A DNA stretch of 64,000 bases from Streptomyces smaragdinus. Its GTDB lineage: Bacteria > Actinomycetota > Actinomycetes > Streptomycetales > Streptomycetaceae. The notes below the pieces were generated by a model that was not told the origin of the DNA, ran no database searches, and was given only the letters and a program-made list of their open reading frames with translations. Shown piece by piece: positions 43,697 to 52,645 of the stretch. Every line of letters begins with the position of its first letter. The stretch's first letter is position 1. Location of the stretch: the NCBI RefSeq assembly GCF_009604385.1, contig NZ_WEGJ01000009.1, forward strand, positions 117,374-181,373, in the 5' to 3' direction. The position numbers were made by a program, and so were the translations under genes.

Positions 43697-44653
43697 CTAA
43701 CCCTCGTCGCCGGCGCGGCTGAGGCGTGTGTACGCCGCGGAGAACGCGGCGAGCAGGACGAGCAGCACCAGGCCGAGGGCGGCCGCGGCGCCGTAGTTGT
43801 TGAAGCTGAAGGCGTACTGGTAGATGAGGTAGACGACGGTCGTGGTGGAGCCCTCGGGGCCGGCGCCGCCGGTCAGCAGGAAGGGTTCGGTGAAGACCTG
43901 CATGGTGGCGATGATCTGGAGCAGCAGCATCAGGGAGAGGATCAGCCGGGTCTGCGGCACGGTGACGTGCCAGATCTTGCGCCACAGTCCGGCCCCGTCG
44001 AGTTCGGCGGCCTCGTACAGCTCGCCGGGTATGCCCTGCAGGGCGGCGAGGTAGATGAGGGTGGCGCCGCCCATGTTCATCCAGGTGGAGGCGAGGACGA
44101 TGCAGAGCATGGCGGTGTCGCTGGATTGCAGCCACTGTTGTTCGGGCAGGCCCACGGCGCCGAACGCGGCGTTGAACAGCCCGTACCCCGGGTCGTACAG
44201 GTATTTGAAGAGGAGTACGGAGGCGACCGGCGGCAGCATCACCGGCAGGTAGACCAGCAGCCGCAGATAGCCCTGGCCGTGGCGGAGTTCGTTGAGCAGG
44301 ACGGCGACGAGGAACGGGACGACGAAGCCGAGCAGCAGCGCCAGCCCCGTGAACAGCAGGGTGTTGCGCCACGCCTGCCAGAAGGCGGGATCGTTGGCGA
44401 TGTAGCGCAGATTGTCCAGGCCGACCCAGACCGTCCGGCCGTCCTCGGTCTTCTGGAAGGCGAGGAAGAACTCCCGGACCATCGGGTACCAGGAGAAGAA
44501 CCCGAAGCACAGCACCGCGCCGATCAGGAAGCCGTGCGCGGAGACGTTGCGCCGGAAGGCGCGGGCGAAGGCGGCGCGGCCGTCCGTGGCGGGCCCGCGG
44601 GCGGGGCCGTGGCGGACGCCGGCGGGGGACTTCGGGGCGGTCAGGGCGGACAT
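43697..44653 (-). CDS. Sugar ABC transporter permease (MalF type)
   Basis: A 318-residue permease. A 30-residue cytoplasmic lead, six to seven helices and the EAA loop ELYEAAELDGAGLWRKIWHVTVPQTR. It pairs with the MalG-type protein to form the translocation path for the sugar delivered by the lipoprotein encoded upstream. A strong 12-bp hairpin in the 59-base gap before it may lower its expression relative to the binding protein. Confidence 0.9.
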   Translation of the reverse strand: MSALTAPKSPAGVRHGPARGPATDGRAAFARAFRRNVSAHGFLIGAVLCFGFFSWYPMVREFFLAFQKTEDGRTVWVGLDNLRYIANDPAFWQAWRNTLLFTGLALLLGFVVPFLVAVLLNELRHGQGYLRLLVYLPVMLPPVASVLLFKYLYDPGYGLFNAAFGAVGLPEQQWLQSSDTAMLCIVLASTWMNMGGATLIYLAALQGIPGELYEAAELDGAGLWRKIWHVTVPQTRLILSLMLLLQIIATMQVFTEPFLLTGGAGPEGSTTTVVYLIYQYAFSFNNYGAAAALGLVLLVLLAAFSAAYTRLSRAGDEG

Positions 44654-44676
44654 GGGACGCTCCCGGTGGAGTCGGG

Positions 44677-44704
44677 CGGGGCCGGAGCTGCCGCTCCGGC
44701 CCCG
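44677..44704 (-). terminator. Intercistronic stem-loop between binding protein and permease
   Basis: A perfect 12-bp stem (44677-44688 with 44693-44704, loop TGCC), without a T-run. Such hairpins stabilise or partly terminate the upstream message so that the binding protein is made in excess. Confidence 0.65.
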
Positions 44705-44712
44705 TCAGCCGG

Positions 44713-46155
44713 TTACTGGTTCGCCAGGACCTGGTTGACCTGGGTCTCGGCGGTGCTGAGGAGCTTGGCGACGTCGGCGTTCTTGTTGGTGAGGACGCCG
44801 GACATCACGTTGTCGAGGACCTTGTAGATTTCCTGCGCCTTCGGCGGCTCGGCCTTGCCGGGGACGGGGTTGTCCATGAAGGCCTTGAAGTTCTCCACCG
44901 GCATGGTGGAGTTCTCGCCGCGGGTGGCGTCGTCCTGCGTCTTGGCGTCCCCGGTGAAGAGGTTGGGCTGCGGCAGGCCCACGGGCAGGCCGTCGGCCTT
45001 GGTGCGAGCCCAGTCGAACTGGCCCTTGCCGGGGGTGAGGAACTTGAAGTTCAGCCAGGCGATGGCGGCCTTGATCTTGTCGGGCGAGCTGCCCTTCTTG
45101 ATCATGTAGTCGTTGCCGCCGAAGAGGGTGGCCTTGGCGCCGGGGATCGGGCCCATCCCGAAGTTCTCGTACTTGGCCTTCAGGTTCTGCACCATGTACG
45201 TGATGTCGTCGGGGGCGGCAAGGAACATGCCGAGCTTGTCGGCGGCCATCTGCTTCTGCAGGTCGCCCCACTTGAGCAGCTGGGTCTTGCCCATGCTGTC
45301 GTCGTCCCAGCGCATCGCCCGCAGGTTCTCGACGACCTGCTTGCCGGTCTCGTCGTTGAACGCGGCCTTCGTCCCGTCGGCGCTGACGACCTCCCCGCCC
45401 AGGCCGTAGGTGGCGGCGGTGAAGTGCCAGCCGCCGGTGTTGGCGGCGCTGTACTCGCCGTAGCCGGCGACACCCTTGCCGAGCGCGGCGATCTTCTTGG
45501 CGGCGGTACGCACCTCCTCCCAGGTGGCGGGCGGGGTGTTGGGGTCGAGGCCGGCCTCTTCGAAGAGCTTGCGGTTGATCAGCAGGCCCATCGTGTAGTT
45601 GCTGTACGGGAGGCCGTACTGCTTGCCGTCCTTCTTCATGACGTCCATGACGCCCGGGTCGATGCCCTTGAGCGCCGGGAGGGTCTTGTCGTTGACGTAC
45701 GCGGAGATGTCCTCGGCGCCGTCGTTGTCGAGGACCTGCTGGAGGTCGGTGAAGTACGTGTAGAACACGTCCGGCTGCGACTTGGCCTTCAGCATCGCGG
45801 TGAAGCGCGGCGGCTCGAGGCAGGGGTCGGTCTGCTTGCCCTGGATCGTGACGTTCGGGTACGTCTTGTTGAACTCGGCGACGTCCTCCTTCCACTCCTT
45901 CAGCTCGGCGGCCTTGGTGGCCGGCGGCATGCAGTCGATGGTCAGAGTCACCTTGGTCTTCGGGTCGAGCGGCGCGCCGGCGTCGGCCGCGGCGGGCTTG
46001 CTGTCGTCACCGCCGTCGTCGTCGCTGCTGGAGGTACCGCAGGCGGCGAGCAGCGTCGCGAGGGTGGCCGCCGCGGCGGCGACCGCCAGGGTTCTGCGGT
46101 GTGCGGACGGGCGTGGAAACGTTCTGGTGGTGCGGAGCCGGGAGCTGATCATCAT
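44713..46155 (-). CDS. Sugar-binding lipoprotein of ABC importer
   Basis: A 480-residue family-1 extracellular solute-binding protein. The signal peptide ends in a lipobox (LLAAC) with Cys near residue 39, then a Ser/Asp-rich linker. The binding fold has FNKTYPNVTIQGKQ, DVFYTYFTDLQQVLD and SNYTMGLLINRKLFEEAGLDP. It is not close to the classical Streptomyces MalE, so the exact sugar is unclear; the GH13 neighbour suggests an alpha-glucoside. ATG 46155 with GAAGGGG upstream is chosen over an earlier in-frame start. It is the first gene of the operon. Confidence 0.88.
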   Translation of the reverse strand: MMISSRLRTTRTFPRPSAHRRTLAVAAAAATLATLLAACGTSSSDDDGGDDSKPAAADAGAPLDPKTKVTLTIDCMPPATKAAELKEWKEDVAEFNKTYPNVTIQGKQTDPCLEPPRFTAMLKAKSQPDVFYTYFTDLQQVLDNDGAEDISAYVNDKTLPALKGIDPGVMDVMKKDGKQYGLPYSNYTMGLLINRKLFEEAGLDPNTPPATWEEVRTAAKKIAALGKGVAGYGEYSAANTGGWHFTAATYGLGGEVVSADGTKAAFNDETGKQVVENLRAMRWDDDSMGKTQLLKWGDLQKQMAADKLGMFLAAPDDITYMVQNLKAKYENFGMGPIPGAKATLFGGNDYMIKKGSSPDKIKAAIAWLNFKFLTPGKGQFDWARTKADGLPVGLPQPNLFTGDAKTQDDATRGENSTMPVENFKAFMDNPVPGKAEPPKAQEIYKVLDNVMSGVLTNKNADVAKLLSTAETQVNQVLANQ

Positions 46156-46245
46156 TGGTCCCCTTCGGACGGCTGCGGCACGGCTGGCGTACAGGGGTGT
46201 GGCGCGGGACACTCAACCACGGGGATCAGCTCGACGCAATATCTC

Positions 46246-46260
46246 GTGCAGTCTCTGCAA
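46246..46260. promoter_or_regulatory. LacI-type operator upstream of the sugar operon
   Basis: On the minus strand TTGCAG-AGA-CTGCAC is a near-perfect inverted repeat 91 bases upstream of the binding-protein gene. Its half-site (TTGCAG) resembles known Streptomyces MalR boxes (CTTGCAG). Confidence 0.5.
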
Positions 46261-46311
46261 AATTACGACTAGATCTCGGATGTTCACGACGACTCGTTGT
46301 CGCGGCACAAA

Positions 46312-46337
46312 AACGGCGGCGCCCGGGCGCCGCCGTT
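46312..46337 (-). terminator. Rho-independent terminator of the LacI gene
   Basis: A 12-bp stem (46312-46323 with 46326-46337) followed on the minus strand by TTTTTGTG. This is an unusually canonical terminator for this genome. Confidence 0.8.
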
Positions 46338-46370
46338 CCACCGCGGGGCGCGTCGCCGCGCCCCCTCGTC

Positions 46371-47378
46371 CTACCCGCGCCGGATGCCCGTCGACCCCCG
46401 TACCACCAGCTCCGGTTCGAAGAGCAGTTCGTCCGCCGCCACCGACGAGCCCTCGATCTGCGCGGCCAGCAGCTCCACCACCGAGCGGCCCATCGCCTCG
46501 ATCGGCTGGCGGACCGTCGTCAGCGGCGGGGCGGTGCAGTTCATGAACGCCGAGTCGTCGTACCCGACGACCGACACGTCGCCGGGGACGTCCAGCCCCG
46601 CCCGGCGGGCCGCGCGCACCACGCCCAGGGCGAGCGGGTCGCTGGCGCAGATGAAGCCCGTGACCCCGTCGGCGATCAGCCGGGCCGCCGCGGCCTGACC
46701 GCTCTCCAGCGAGTACTGGGCGCGCGCCACCTGGGCGTCGGGCAGGGCGAGTCCGGACGCCGCCGCCTCCTTGCGCGCCGCGTCCAGCTTGCGCCGCGAG
46801 GGCATGTGGTCCTGCGGGCCCAGGACGAGCCCGATCCGCTCGTGGCCCAGCGACGCCAGATGCCGCCACGCCTGTTCCACGGCGACGACGTCATCGCAGG
46901 CGACGGTCGGGAACCCGAGGTCGTCGATGGACGCGTTGATGAGCACCACCGGGATCTTCCGGTCGGCGAGCCGCTTGTAGTGGTCGTGCGCCGCCTCGGC
47001 CTGGGCGTACAGCCCGCCGGCGAAGATCACCCCGGAGACCTGCTGCTGGAGCAGCAGCTCCACGTAATCCGCCTCGGAGACACCGCTCTTGGTCTGGGTG
47101 CACAGCACCGGCGTCAGCCCGCGCTGGGCGAGCGCGCCGCCGATCACCTCGCCGAACGCGGGGAAGATCGGGTTCTGCAGCTCGGGCAGGACCAGGCCCA
47201 CCAGCCGGGCCCGTTCGCCGCGCAGCTGGGTGGGGCGCTCGTAGCCCAGGACGTCGAGCGCGGACAGCACGGCCGCTCTGGTCGACTCCGACACCCCTGG
47301 CTTGCCGTTCAGCACCCGGCTGACGGTGGCCTCCGAGACCCCGACCTTCTTCGCAACTTCCGCAAGGCGACGTGTCAT
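46371..47378 (-). CDS. LacI-family transcriptional regulator
   Basis: A 335-residue repressor. The HTH reads RRLAEVAKKVGVSEATVSRVLNGKPGVSESTR with the hinge GYERPTQLRGERA, followed by a periplasmic-binding-like effector domain ending in STGIRRG. It is transcribed in the same direction as the importer operon, upstream of it, and is the likely local repressor released by the imported sugar. The ATG at 47378 starts the canonical HTH; longer forms lack similarity. Three CGCAAG sites and a palindrome stand just upstream. Confidence 0.9.
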   Translation of the reverse strand: MTRRLAEVAKKVGVSEATVSRVLNGKPGVSESTRAAVLSALDVLGYERPTQLRGERARLVGLVLPELQNPIFPAFGEVIGGALAQRGLTPVLCTQTKSGVSEADYVELLLQQQVSGVIFAGGLYAQAEAAHDHYKRLADRKIPVVLINASIDDLGFPTVACDDVVAVEQAWRHLASLGHERIGLVLGPQDHMPSRRKLDAARKEAAASGLALPDAQVARAQYSLESGQAAAARLIADGVTGFICASDPLALGVVRAARRAGLDVPGDVSVVGYDDSAFMNCTAPPLTTVRQPIEAMGRSVVELLAAQIEGSSVAADELLFEPELVVRGSTGIRRG

Positions 47379-47382
47379 AACA

Positions 47383-47419
47383 CGCAAGCTTAGCGCAAGA
47401 AACGCAAGCCGTTTGCGTT
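47383..47419. promoter_or_regulatory. Operator cluster of the LacI-family gene
   Basis: CGCAAG occurs at 47383, 47394 and 47403, about one helix turn apart, and the last belongs to a palindrome AACGCAA-N5-TTGCGTT (47401-47419). It lies 5-41 bases upstream of the regulator start and is a good self-repression site. Confidence 0.6.
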
Positions 47420-47508
47420 GTGGAGGAGATTTCCCGGCCGGACAAGGCCGCGCGACCACTACCCCCGCGTACAAAAACCAGCACCTTGATCTCCCTGCCC
47501 GGCACCGG

Positions 47509-47527
47509 CGGAGTTAGGCTCACCTAC
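47509..47527. promoter_or_regulatory. Iron box (DmdR1/IdeR-type)
   Basis: GTTAGGCTCACCTAC within this 19-base span matches 13 of 19 positions of the DmdR1/IdeR consensus, including an unbroken TTAGGCT and ACCTA. It abuts a GTG start (47528) and ends six bases before the ATG at 47534. The position would block transcription when iron is plentiful. Confidence 0.65.
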
Positions 47528-47533
47528 GTGATC

Positions 47534-48436
47534 ATGTGCGCGACGGCTTCCCGGGAGCTGGCCGAACCACTCGCGGCGACGGCCGCCACCGCCCGGACCT
47601 GGCTGCTGCTGGAACAGACCGGGCCGTGGGGTGCGAACGCCCTGCTGGACAGCCACCTCGACCCGGAGCTCGGCCGGGCCCTGGAGGCCGCCGCCGAGGG
47701 CACCGGGGTACGGCTCGCCCTCATCCGGCGGCCCGGCCGGCACGCGGACTGCCATCAGCCCGCCAGCCGCCGCTTCTTCGTCGCCCACACCGCCCCCGGC
47801 AACGCCTGGGTCCGCCACGGCACGACGGCCGACCCCCGAGAGCTTCTCGGACTCGACTTCGCCGCGCTCGGCGCCGGGACCGAGCCGCCGGGAACGGCGC
47901 CGTACGACGGCGACACCCTCGCGTTCGTCTGCACCAACGGCAAACGCGACCGCTGCTGCGCCCTCCTCGGCCGCCCGCTCGCCGCCGCCCTGCGCGCCGC
48001 GGGCGGCACGGACACCTGGGAGATCACCCACCTCGGCGGCCACCGCTTCGCCCCCACCCTGCTGCTCCTCCCCCACGGTTACGCCTACGGCCGCGTCTCC
48101 GCGCACGCGGTGAAGGAGATCGCCGAGGCCGTGCACGAGGGCCGGGTGGTCCTGGAGGGCTGCCGCGGGCGCTCGACGTGGGACCGGCCGGGGCAGTGCG
48201 CCGAGCTGGCGGTACGGTCCCACGCGGGCGTGGCCGGCGCCGACGACCTCACCGTCGTACGGACCGAGGGCGCGAACCCGGCGTGGACGGTGCTGGTACG
48301 GCACCGGGACGGACGGTCGTGGTCGGTGGACGTCACCGCGACGGCCGGACCCGAGCCGTCCCCGGCGAGCTGCGGGGCACCGGCGCTGCCCCAACTGCGC
48401 CTGACCGCGGGGGAACCGCGATCGCTCCCGCGCTGA
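47534..48436 (+). CDS. Sucrase/ferredoxin-like [2Fe-2S] protein
   Basis: A 300-residue protein of the sucrase/ferredoxin-like (thioredoxin-fold) family. Conserved pieces are TWLLLEQTGPWG near the N-terminus, the metal-ligand block VCTNGKRDRCCALLGRPLA, the His loop HLGGHRFAPTLLLLPHG and GRSTWDRPGQCAEL. These cysteines and histidines can hold a [2Fe-2S] cluster. It may act in electron transfer, for example to release iron from siderophores; this is inferred from the iron box. ATG 47534 fits the family; GTG 47528 is the alternative, making a leaderless transcript likely. Confidence 0.85.
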   Translation: MCATASRELAEPLAATAATARTWLLLEQTGPWGANALLDSHLDPELGRALEAAAEGTGVRLALIRRPGRHADCHQPASRRFFVAHTAPGNAWVRHGTTADPRELLGLDFAALGAGTEPPGTAPYDGDTLAFVCTNGKRDRCCALLGRPLAAALRAAGGTDTWEITHLGGHRFAPTLLLLPHGYAYGRVSAHAVKEIAEAVHEGRVVLEGCRGRSTWDRPGQCAELAVRSHAGVAGADDLTVVRTEGANPAWTVLVRHRDGRSWSVDVTATAGPEPSPASCGAPALPQLRLTAGEPRSLPR

Positions 48437-48466
48437 GTGTCGGACCCGGCCGCTAGCCTTGCGGAC

Positions 48467-49102
48467 ATGGACACCCCCGACGACGTGGCCGCGCAACTCG
48501 CCCTGATCGAGCGGGCGCTGACGCTGCCGTTCCCCGAGGCCGAGTCCGGGGAGGGCCACTGGTGGAGCGGGCCCGGCCACCACGTGCTGACGCTGCACCG
48601 CACCCGGGACTTCTGGGAGCCCGACGGCCCAGACGACCACGAGCAGGCCGACCGGGAGATCGAGGCGGTCCATGCCGCCCTCACCGGCGCGCTCCGGGCC
48701 CGCTGGGGACCGGCCGTGGACGTCGACCTGGCCCCGTATCTCGGCCTCGACGGCCCAGACGACCACGAGCAGGCCGACCGGGAGATCGAGGCGGTCCATG
48801 CCGCCCTCACCGGCGCGCTCCGGGCCCGCTGGGGACCGGCCGTGGACGTCGACCTGGCCCCGTATCTCGGCCTCGACTGGGACCTGCAGCCGCCCGGGCA
48901 CGTCCCGGAGCCGATCGCCCACCTGTGCAACCAGGCAGGCTCGATGGAGCTCTGGCAGCCCCCGGACACGGACCGCTGGCTGGGCGTGGCCGTAGGACAG
49001 GCCGACACCGAATTCCCCCTCGAGCTCCTGGCGGCGACAGGCGGCCCGGCGTCCCTCCCGGAACGCCGGACCGCCGCCGACTGGCCGCCGCGCGAGTGGT
49101 AG
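48467..49102 (+). CDS. Hypothetical protein with perfect 42-residue tandem duplication
   Basis: A 211-residue acidic protein that I do not recognise. Residues about 53-136 are two identical copies of one 42-residue block (DGPDDHEQADREIEAVHAAL to LAPYLGL). Without the extra copy it would be about 169 residues, with the plan: helix, Trp/His-rich strand (GHWWSGPGHHVLTLH), long helix, YLGLDWDLQPPG, and a C-terminal Trp-rich domain. The in-frame, error-free repeat means a very recent duplication or an assembly artefact. It is convergent with the symporter gene. Confidence 0.7.
   Translation: MDTPDDVAAQLALIERALTLPFPEAESGEGHWWSGPGHHVLTLHRTRDFWEPDGPDDHEQADREIEAVHAALTGALRARWGPAVDVDLAPYLGLDGPDDHEQADREIEAVHAALTGALRARWGPAVDVDLAPYLGLDWDLQPPGHVPEPIAHLCNQAGSMELWQPPDTDRWLGVAVGQADTEFPLELLAATGGPASLPERRTAADWPPREW
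48622..48873 (+). repeat. Perfect 126-bp tandem duplication
   Basis: Bases 48622-48747 and 48748-48873 are identical, and four more matching bases follow. The unit is 42 codons in frame. Confidence 0.95.
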
Positions 49103-49111
49103 CCCCGCGCC

Positions 49112-50707
49112 CTACACCGCCCCGGCCCCCGTCAGGGCCCGGACCTCCGTCTCCGCGTGCCGGGCCGGATCCGCCGGGGACGGCGACGTCACCGTGCCCA
49201 GCCACCCGAAGAGGAAGCCCAGCGGGATCGACACCAGCCCCGGGTTCTCCAGGGGGAAGAGATGGAAGTCCACCGACGGCACCAGCGCCTGCTCACTGCC
49301 CGACACCACCGGCGAGAACACCACCAGCAGCAGCGCCGGGACCAGCCCCCCGTACACCGACCACACCGCGCCCCGCTCCGTGAAGCGCCGCCAGAACAGC
49401 GAGAACAGCAGCACCGGCAGATTCGCCGAGGCCGCGACCGCGAAGGCCAGCCCCACCAGGAACGCCACGTTCTGATCGCGGGCCAGCAGCGCCAGCGCGA
49501 TCGCCACCGCCCCGATCCCGACCGCCGACACCCGGGCGACCTTCACCTCGCTCCACCCCTGCCGCCCGTGACGGCGGCGCAGCGAGGTGTACAGATCGTG
49601 CGCCACGGCCGCCGAGGACGCCAGGGTGATCCCCGCGACGACCGCCAGGATCGTGGCGAACGCCACGGCGGCGACAATCGCGAAGAGGATCGTCCCCCCG
49701 GTCGAGCCCGCCCCGCCGCCCAGCGCCAGCGACAGATACGGCAGCGCGGAGTTGCCCGACGCGTCGCCCTCGCGCACCCCGTCGGAGCCCAGCACCGCCG
49801 CGGCCCCGAAGCCGAGGACGATCGTCATCAGATAGAAGCTGCCGATCAGCCCGATCGCCCAGACCACCGAACGCCGCGCGGCCCGCGCGGTCGGCACGGT
49901 GTAGAAGCGCGACAGGATGTGCGGCAGCCCCGCCGTGCCCAGCACCAGGGCCAGACCCAGACTGATGAAGTCCAGCCGGGACACCGTGTCCTGCCCGTAC
50001 CGCAGCCCCGGGCCGAGGAACGCGCCGCCGTGCCCGCTGCGTTCGGCGGCGGTGTTCAGCAGCTCGTTCAGATTCCCGTGGAAGCGGATCAGGACCAGCA
50101 CGGTGAGCGTGATCGCGCCGCCCATCAGCAGGACCGCCTTGACGATCTGGATCCACGTCGTCGCCCGCATCCCGCCGAAGACGACGTACGTGACCATCAG
50201 CGCCCCGACCCCGGCCATCGCCCAGCCCCGCTGCGCCCCGCCGGAAGCACCCAGCAGCAGCGCCACCAGGCTGCCCGCGCCGACCATCTGCGCCACCAGA
50301 TACAGCACGGACACGGTGACCGACGAGGTACCCGCCGCGATCCGCACCCGGCGGGCCCGCATCCGGGCGGCGACCACGTCGGCGAGGGTGAACCGGCCGC
50401 AGTTGCGCACCAGTTCGGCGACCAGCAGCAGCACGACGAGCCACGCCACCAGGAAGCCGACGGAGTACAGCACCCCGTCGTACCCGTACAGCGCGATCAG
50501 CCCCGAGATACCGAGGAAGGAGGCGGCCGACATGTAGTCGCCGGAGATGGCGAAACCGTTCTCCAGGGGTGAGAAAAGCCGCCCGCCCGCGTAGAACTCC
50601 TCCGCCGTTCCGTGCCGGCTGCGGCTCGCCCAGCTGGTGATCGCCAGGGTCAGCGCCACGAACACGCTGAACAGGAAGAGAGCGAGTGTCTGGTGTTCTG
50701 AAGTCAC
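49112..50707 (-). CDS. Sodium:solute symporter (acetate/ActP type)
   Basis: A 531-residue sodium:solute symporter with about 13 TM helices. The family signature is seen as AISGDYMSAASFLGISGLIALYG and SGFIAISPEN-like part replaced by FYAGGRLFSPLENGFAISGD near residue 45. Together with the DUF485 protein (YjcH type) encoded directly upstream, this is the classical acetate or short-chain monocarboxylate permease pair. The GTG overlaps the DUF485 stop (GTGA). Confidence 0.88.
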   Translation of the reverse strand: MTSEHQTLALFLFSVFVALTLAITSWASRSRHGTAEEFYAGGRLFSPLENGFAISGDYMSAASFLGISGLIALYGYDGVLYSVGFLVAWLVVLLLVAELVRNCGRFTLADVVAARMRARRVRIAAGTSSVTVSVLYLVAQMVGAGSLVALLLGASGGAQRGWAMAGVGALMVTYVVFGGMRATTWIQIVKAVLLMGGAITLTVLVLIRFHGNLNELLNTAAERSGHGGAFLGPGLRYGQDTVSRLDFISLGLALVLGTAGLPHILSRFYTVPTARAARRSVVWAIGLIGSFYLMTIVLGFGAAAVLGSDGVREGDASGNSALPYLSLALGGGAGSTGGTILFAIVAAVAFATILAVVAGITLASSAAVAHDLYTSLRRRHGRQGWSEVKVARVSAVGIGAVAIALALLARDQNVAFLVGLAFAVAASANLPVLLFSLFWRRFTERGAVWSVYGGLVPALLLVVFSPVVSGSEQALVPSVDFHLFPLENPGLVSIPLGFLFGWLGTVTSPSPADPARHAETEVRALTGAGAV

Positions 50708-51186
50708 AGGTTGGAGTCCCGCCGAGTCTGCATCGTCACGTCCCACCGCAGGTCCAGCGCCGCCTGATCCCGGCGCAGCCGGGCGTGCCGGGCATACGCC
50801 CAGGTGAGCAGGAAAGTCGTGGCGAACTGGCCGAGACCGGCCAGCAGGGCCACGTTCACCGCGCCCGCCACCTGGCGCGCCATCAGCCCCGGCGCCGCCG
50901 TGGCCGCGATCACGTACGCCAGATACCAGCCGAGGAACGCGACCGCCGCGGGGACGACGAACCGCCGGTACTGCGAACGCACCTCCCGGAACTCCGGGCT
51001 GCGCTGAACGGCCAGATACACCTCGTCCGTACGGTCACCGGGCGCCGCCCGGGGCGGCGGCACGGCCACCGGCTCCCCGGCCGCGTCACCGTCCCAGTCG
51101 CCCCAGTGGTCCACCGGCACGTCGTACCAGGGATCCTCCAGAGAGGCGGGAGCGGATCCGGCATCGGACCCGTCGTACTTGTCCAC
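50704..51186 (-). CDS. DUF485 membrane protein
   Basis: A 160-residue protein. A 75-residue polar N-terminal part (Trp/Asp-rich, DPWYDVPVDHWGDWDGD) precedes the DUF485 unit: FREVRSQYRRFVVPAAVAFLGWYLAYV and a second helix GLGQFATTFLLTWAYARHARLRRD. It is a small partner of ActP-type symporters. The GTG at 51186 has GAGGAGAG upstream; longer forms lack a ribosome site. It is coupled to the symporter gene. Confidence 0.85.
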   Translation of the reverse strand: MDKYDGSDAGSAPASLEDPWYDVPVDHWGDWDGDAAGEPVAVPPPRAAPGDRTDEVYLAVQRSPEFREVRSQYRRFVVPAAVAFLGWYLAYVIAATAAPGLMARQVAGAVNVALLAGLGQFATTFLLTWAYARHARLRRDQAALDLRWDVTMQTRRDSNL

Positions 51187-51436
51187 CGGGCTCTCCTCGG
51201 CGTTGGGACTGGCGCTCGCCACGATTCGCCCAGAATGGTCGGCCGCGTTCCCGACGTGCCACACAATCCCGGACCTTCACACAATCAGGTGACGCCCCCT
51301 GGCAATCCCGGCGAATCCCGGTCAGGATGTCCGTTCGCGGGCTAGCACGTCCGTACGGCGGTCCCTGGCCGGAAAACGCGGGGGCACCCGGAAAACGGGA
51401 GGCGCCCTCCCCGCGCCTTCCCTAGGGTCGGCCCCC

Positions 51437-52645
51437 GTGCCCTCCCTCCTGCGCGAACGCCCCTTCCTGCTGCTGGCCTCGGCCCGCACCATCTCCGTCC
51501 TCGGCAACTCCTTCGCCCGCGTCGCCCTCGCCTTCGCCGTCCTCGGACTCCCCGGCGCCACCCCCGCCGAGCTCTCCCTCGTCCTCGCCTGCCAGGCCCT
51601 GCCCGTCGTGCTGTTCGTCCTGGTCGGCGGGGTGATAGCGGACCGGATGTCACGGTCGCGGGTGATGGTCCTGGCCGAGCTGGGCGGTGGCGTGGCCTAC
51701 GCGGCGCTGGCCGCGATGGTGCTGAGCGGACACGCGCCGCTGTGGGCGCTGTGCGTGCTGGCGGCGTTCGCCGGGAGCGCGAGCACGCTGTTCCATCCGG
51801 CGTCCGAGGGCGTGGTGCCGCTGATCGTCGACGAGCGCCGGCTGCAGCGGGCCAACGGACTGCTGCGGATGGGCATGAACAGCGCGACGGTGCTGGGCCT
51901 GGCCCTCTCCGGCATCACCGTCGCCTTCCTCGGCGCGGGCTGGGCCCTCGCCGTCAACGCCGCCTCGTACCTGGTCAGCGCCGCCCTCATCGCCGGACTG
52001 CGGCTCGCCGAGCCGCCCCGCGGGACGACCTCGCCGCTGCAGGATCTGGCCAGGGGCTGGCGGGAGTTCGCCGCCCGCCAGTGGCTGTGGGCGGTCGTCG
52101 TGCAGTTCACCTTCGTCGTCGCCGCCATCAACGCCATGGCCGGCGTCCTGGGCCCGCTCCTCGCGGAGGACGAACTCGGCGGCGCCCGGGCCTGGTCCGC
52201 GCTCGTCACCGCCCAGGCCGTCGGCATGGTCGCCGGCGCCGGACTCGCGGCCCGGCTGCGGGTGGGACGGCCGGTCCTGGTGGCCGTGCTGGCCACGTTC
52301 GTCTTCGCGGCGCCCATGCTGCTGCTCGGGCTGCGGGCGCCGCTGTGGGCGACGGCGGCCGCGATGTTCTGCTCGGGGATCGCCCACGACGTGTTCGGGG
52401 TGCTGTGGGCGACGACCATGCAACGGGAGATCCCGCAGGACGTGCTGTCGCGCGTCGCGTCGTACGACCTCCTCGGCTCGGTCGCGTGCGCCCCGCTCGG
52501 GCTCTTCGTCGCGGGACCGATCGCCGCCGTGACGGGCCCGGCTCCCGCCCTCGCCGGCTGCGCCGCCCTCGTCGTCCTGGCCGGCGCGGGCGCGCTGCTG
52601 TCGCCGCAGGTACGGCGGCTGCGCGCCGTCCCTCAGCCGGCCTGA
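51437..52645 (+). CDS. MFS transporter (exporter type)
   Basis: A 402-residue major facilitator of the TetA/enterobactin-exporter-like (DHA3) group with 12 helices, LVGGVIADRMSRSRVMVLAELGG between helices 2 and 3, and a second MFS half beginning near residue 210. The substrate is unknown. The GTG at 51437 gives PSLLRERPFLLLASARTISVLGNS, a typical DHA3 start. The gene end overlaps the convergent PLP-enzyme gene by 13 bases. Confidence 0.85.
   Translation: MPSLLRERPFLLLASARTISVLGNSFARVALAFAVLGLPGATPAELSLVLACQALPVVLFVLVGGVIADRMSRSRVMVLAELGGGVAYAALAAMVLSGHAPLWALCVLAAFAGSASTLFHPASEGVVPLIVDERRLQRANGLLRMGMNSATVLGLALSGITVAFLGAGWALAVNAASYLVSAALIAGLRLAEPPRGTTSPLQDLARGWREFAARQWLWAVVVQFTFVVAAINAMAGVLGPLLAEDELGGARAWSALVTAQAVGMVAGAGLAARLRVGRPVLVAVLATFVFAAPMLLLGLRAPLWATAAAMFCSGIAHDVFGVLWATTMQREIPQDVLSRVASYDLLGSVACAPLGLFVAGPIAAVTGPAPALAGCAALVVLAGAGALLSPQVRRLRAVPQPA

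Noticed and set aside
42796..46155. Naming the importer malEFG and the regulator malR
   Set aside because: The binding protein does not resemble the usual Streptomyces MalE, so the substrate is left open.
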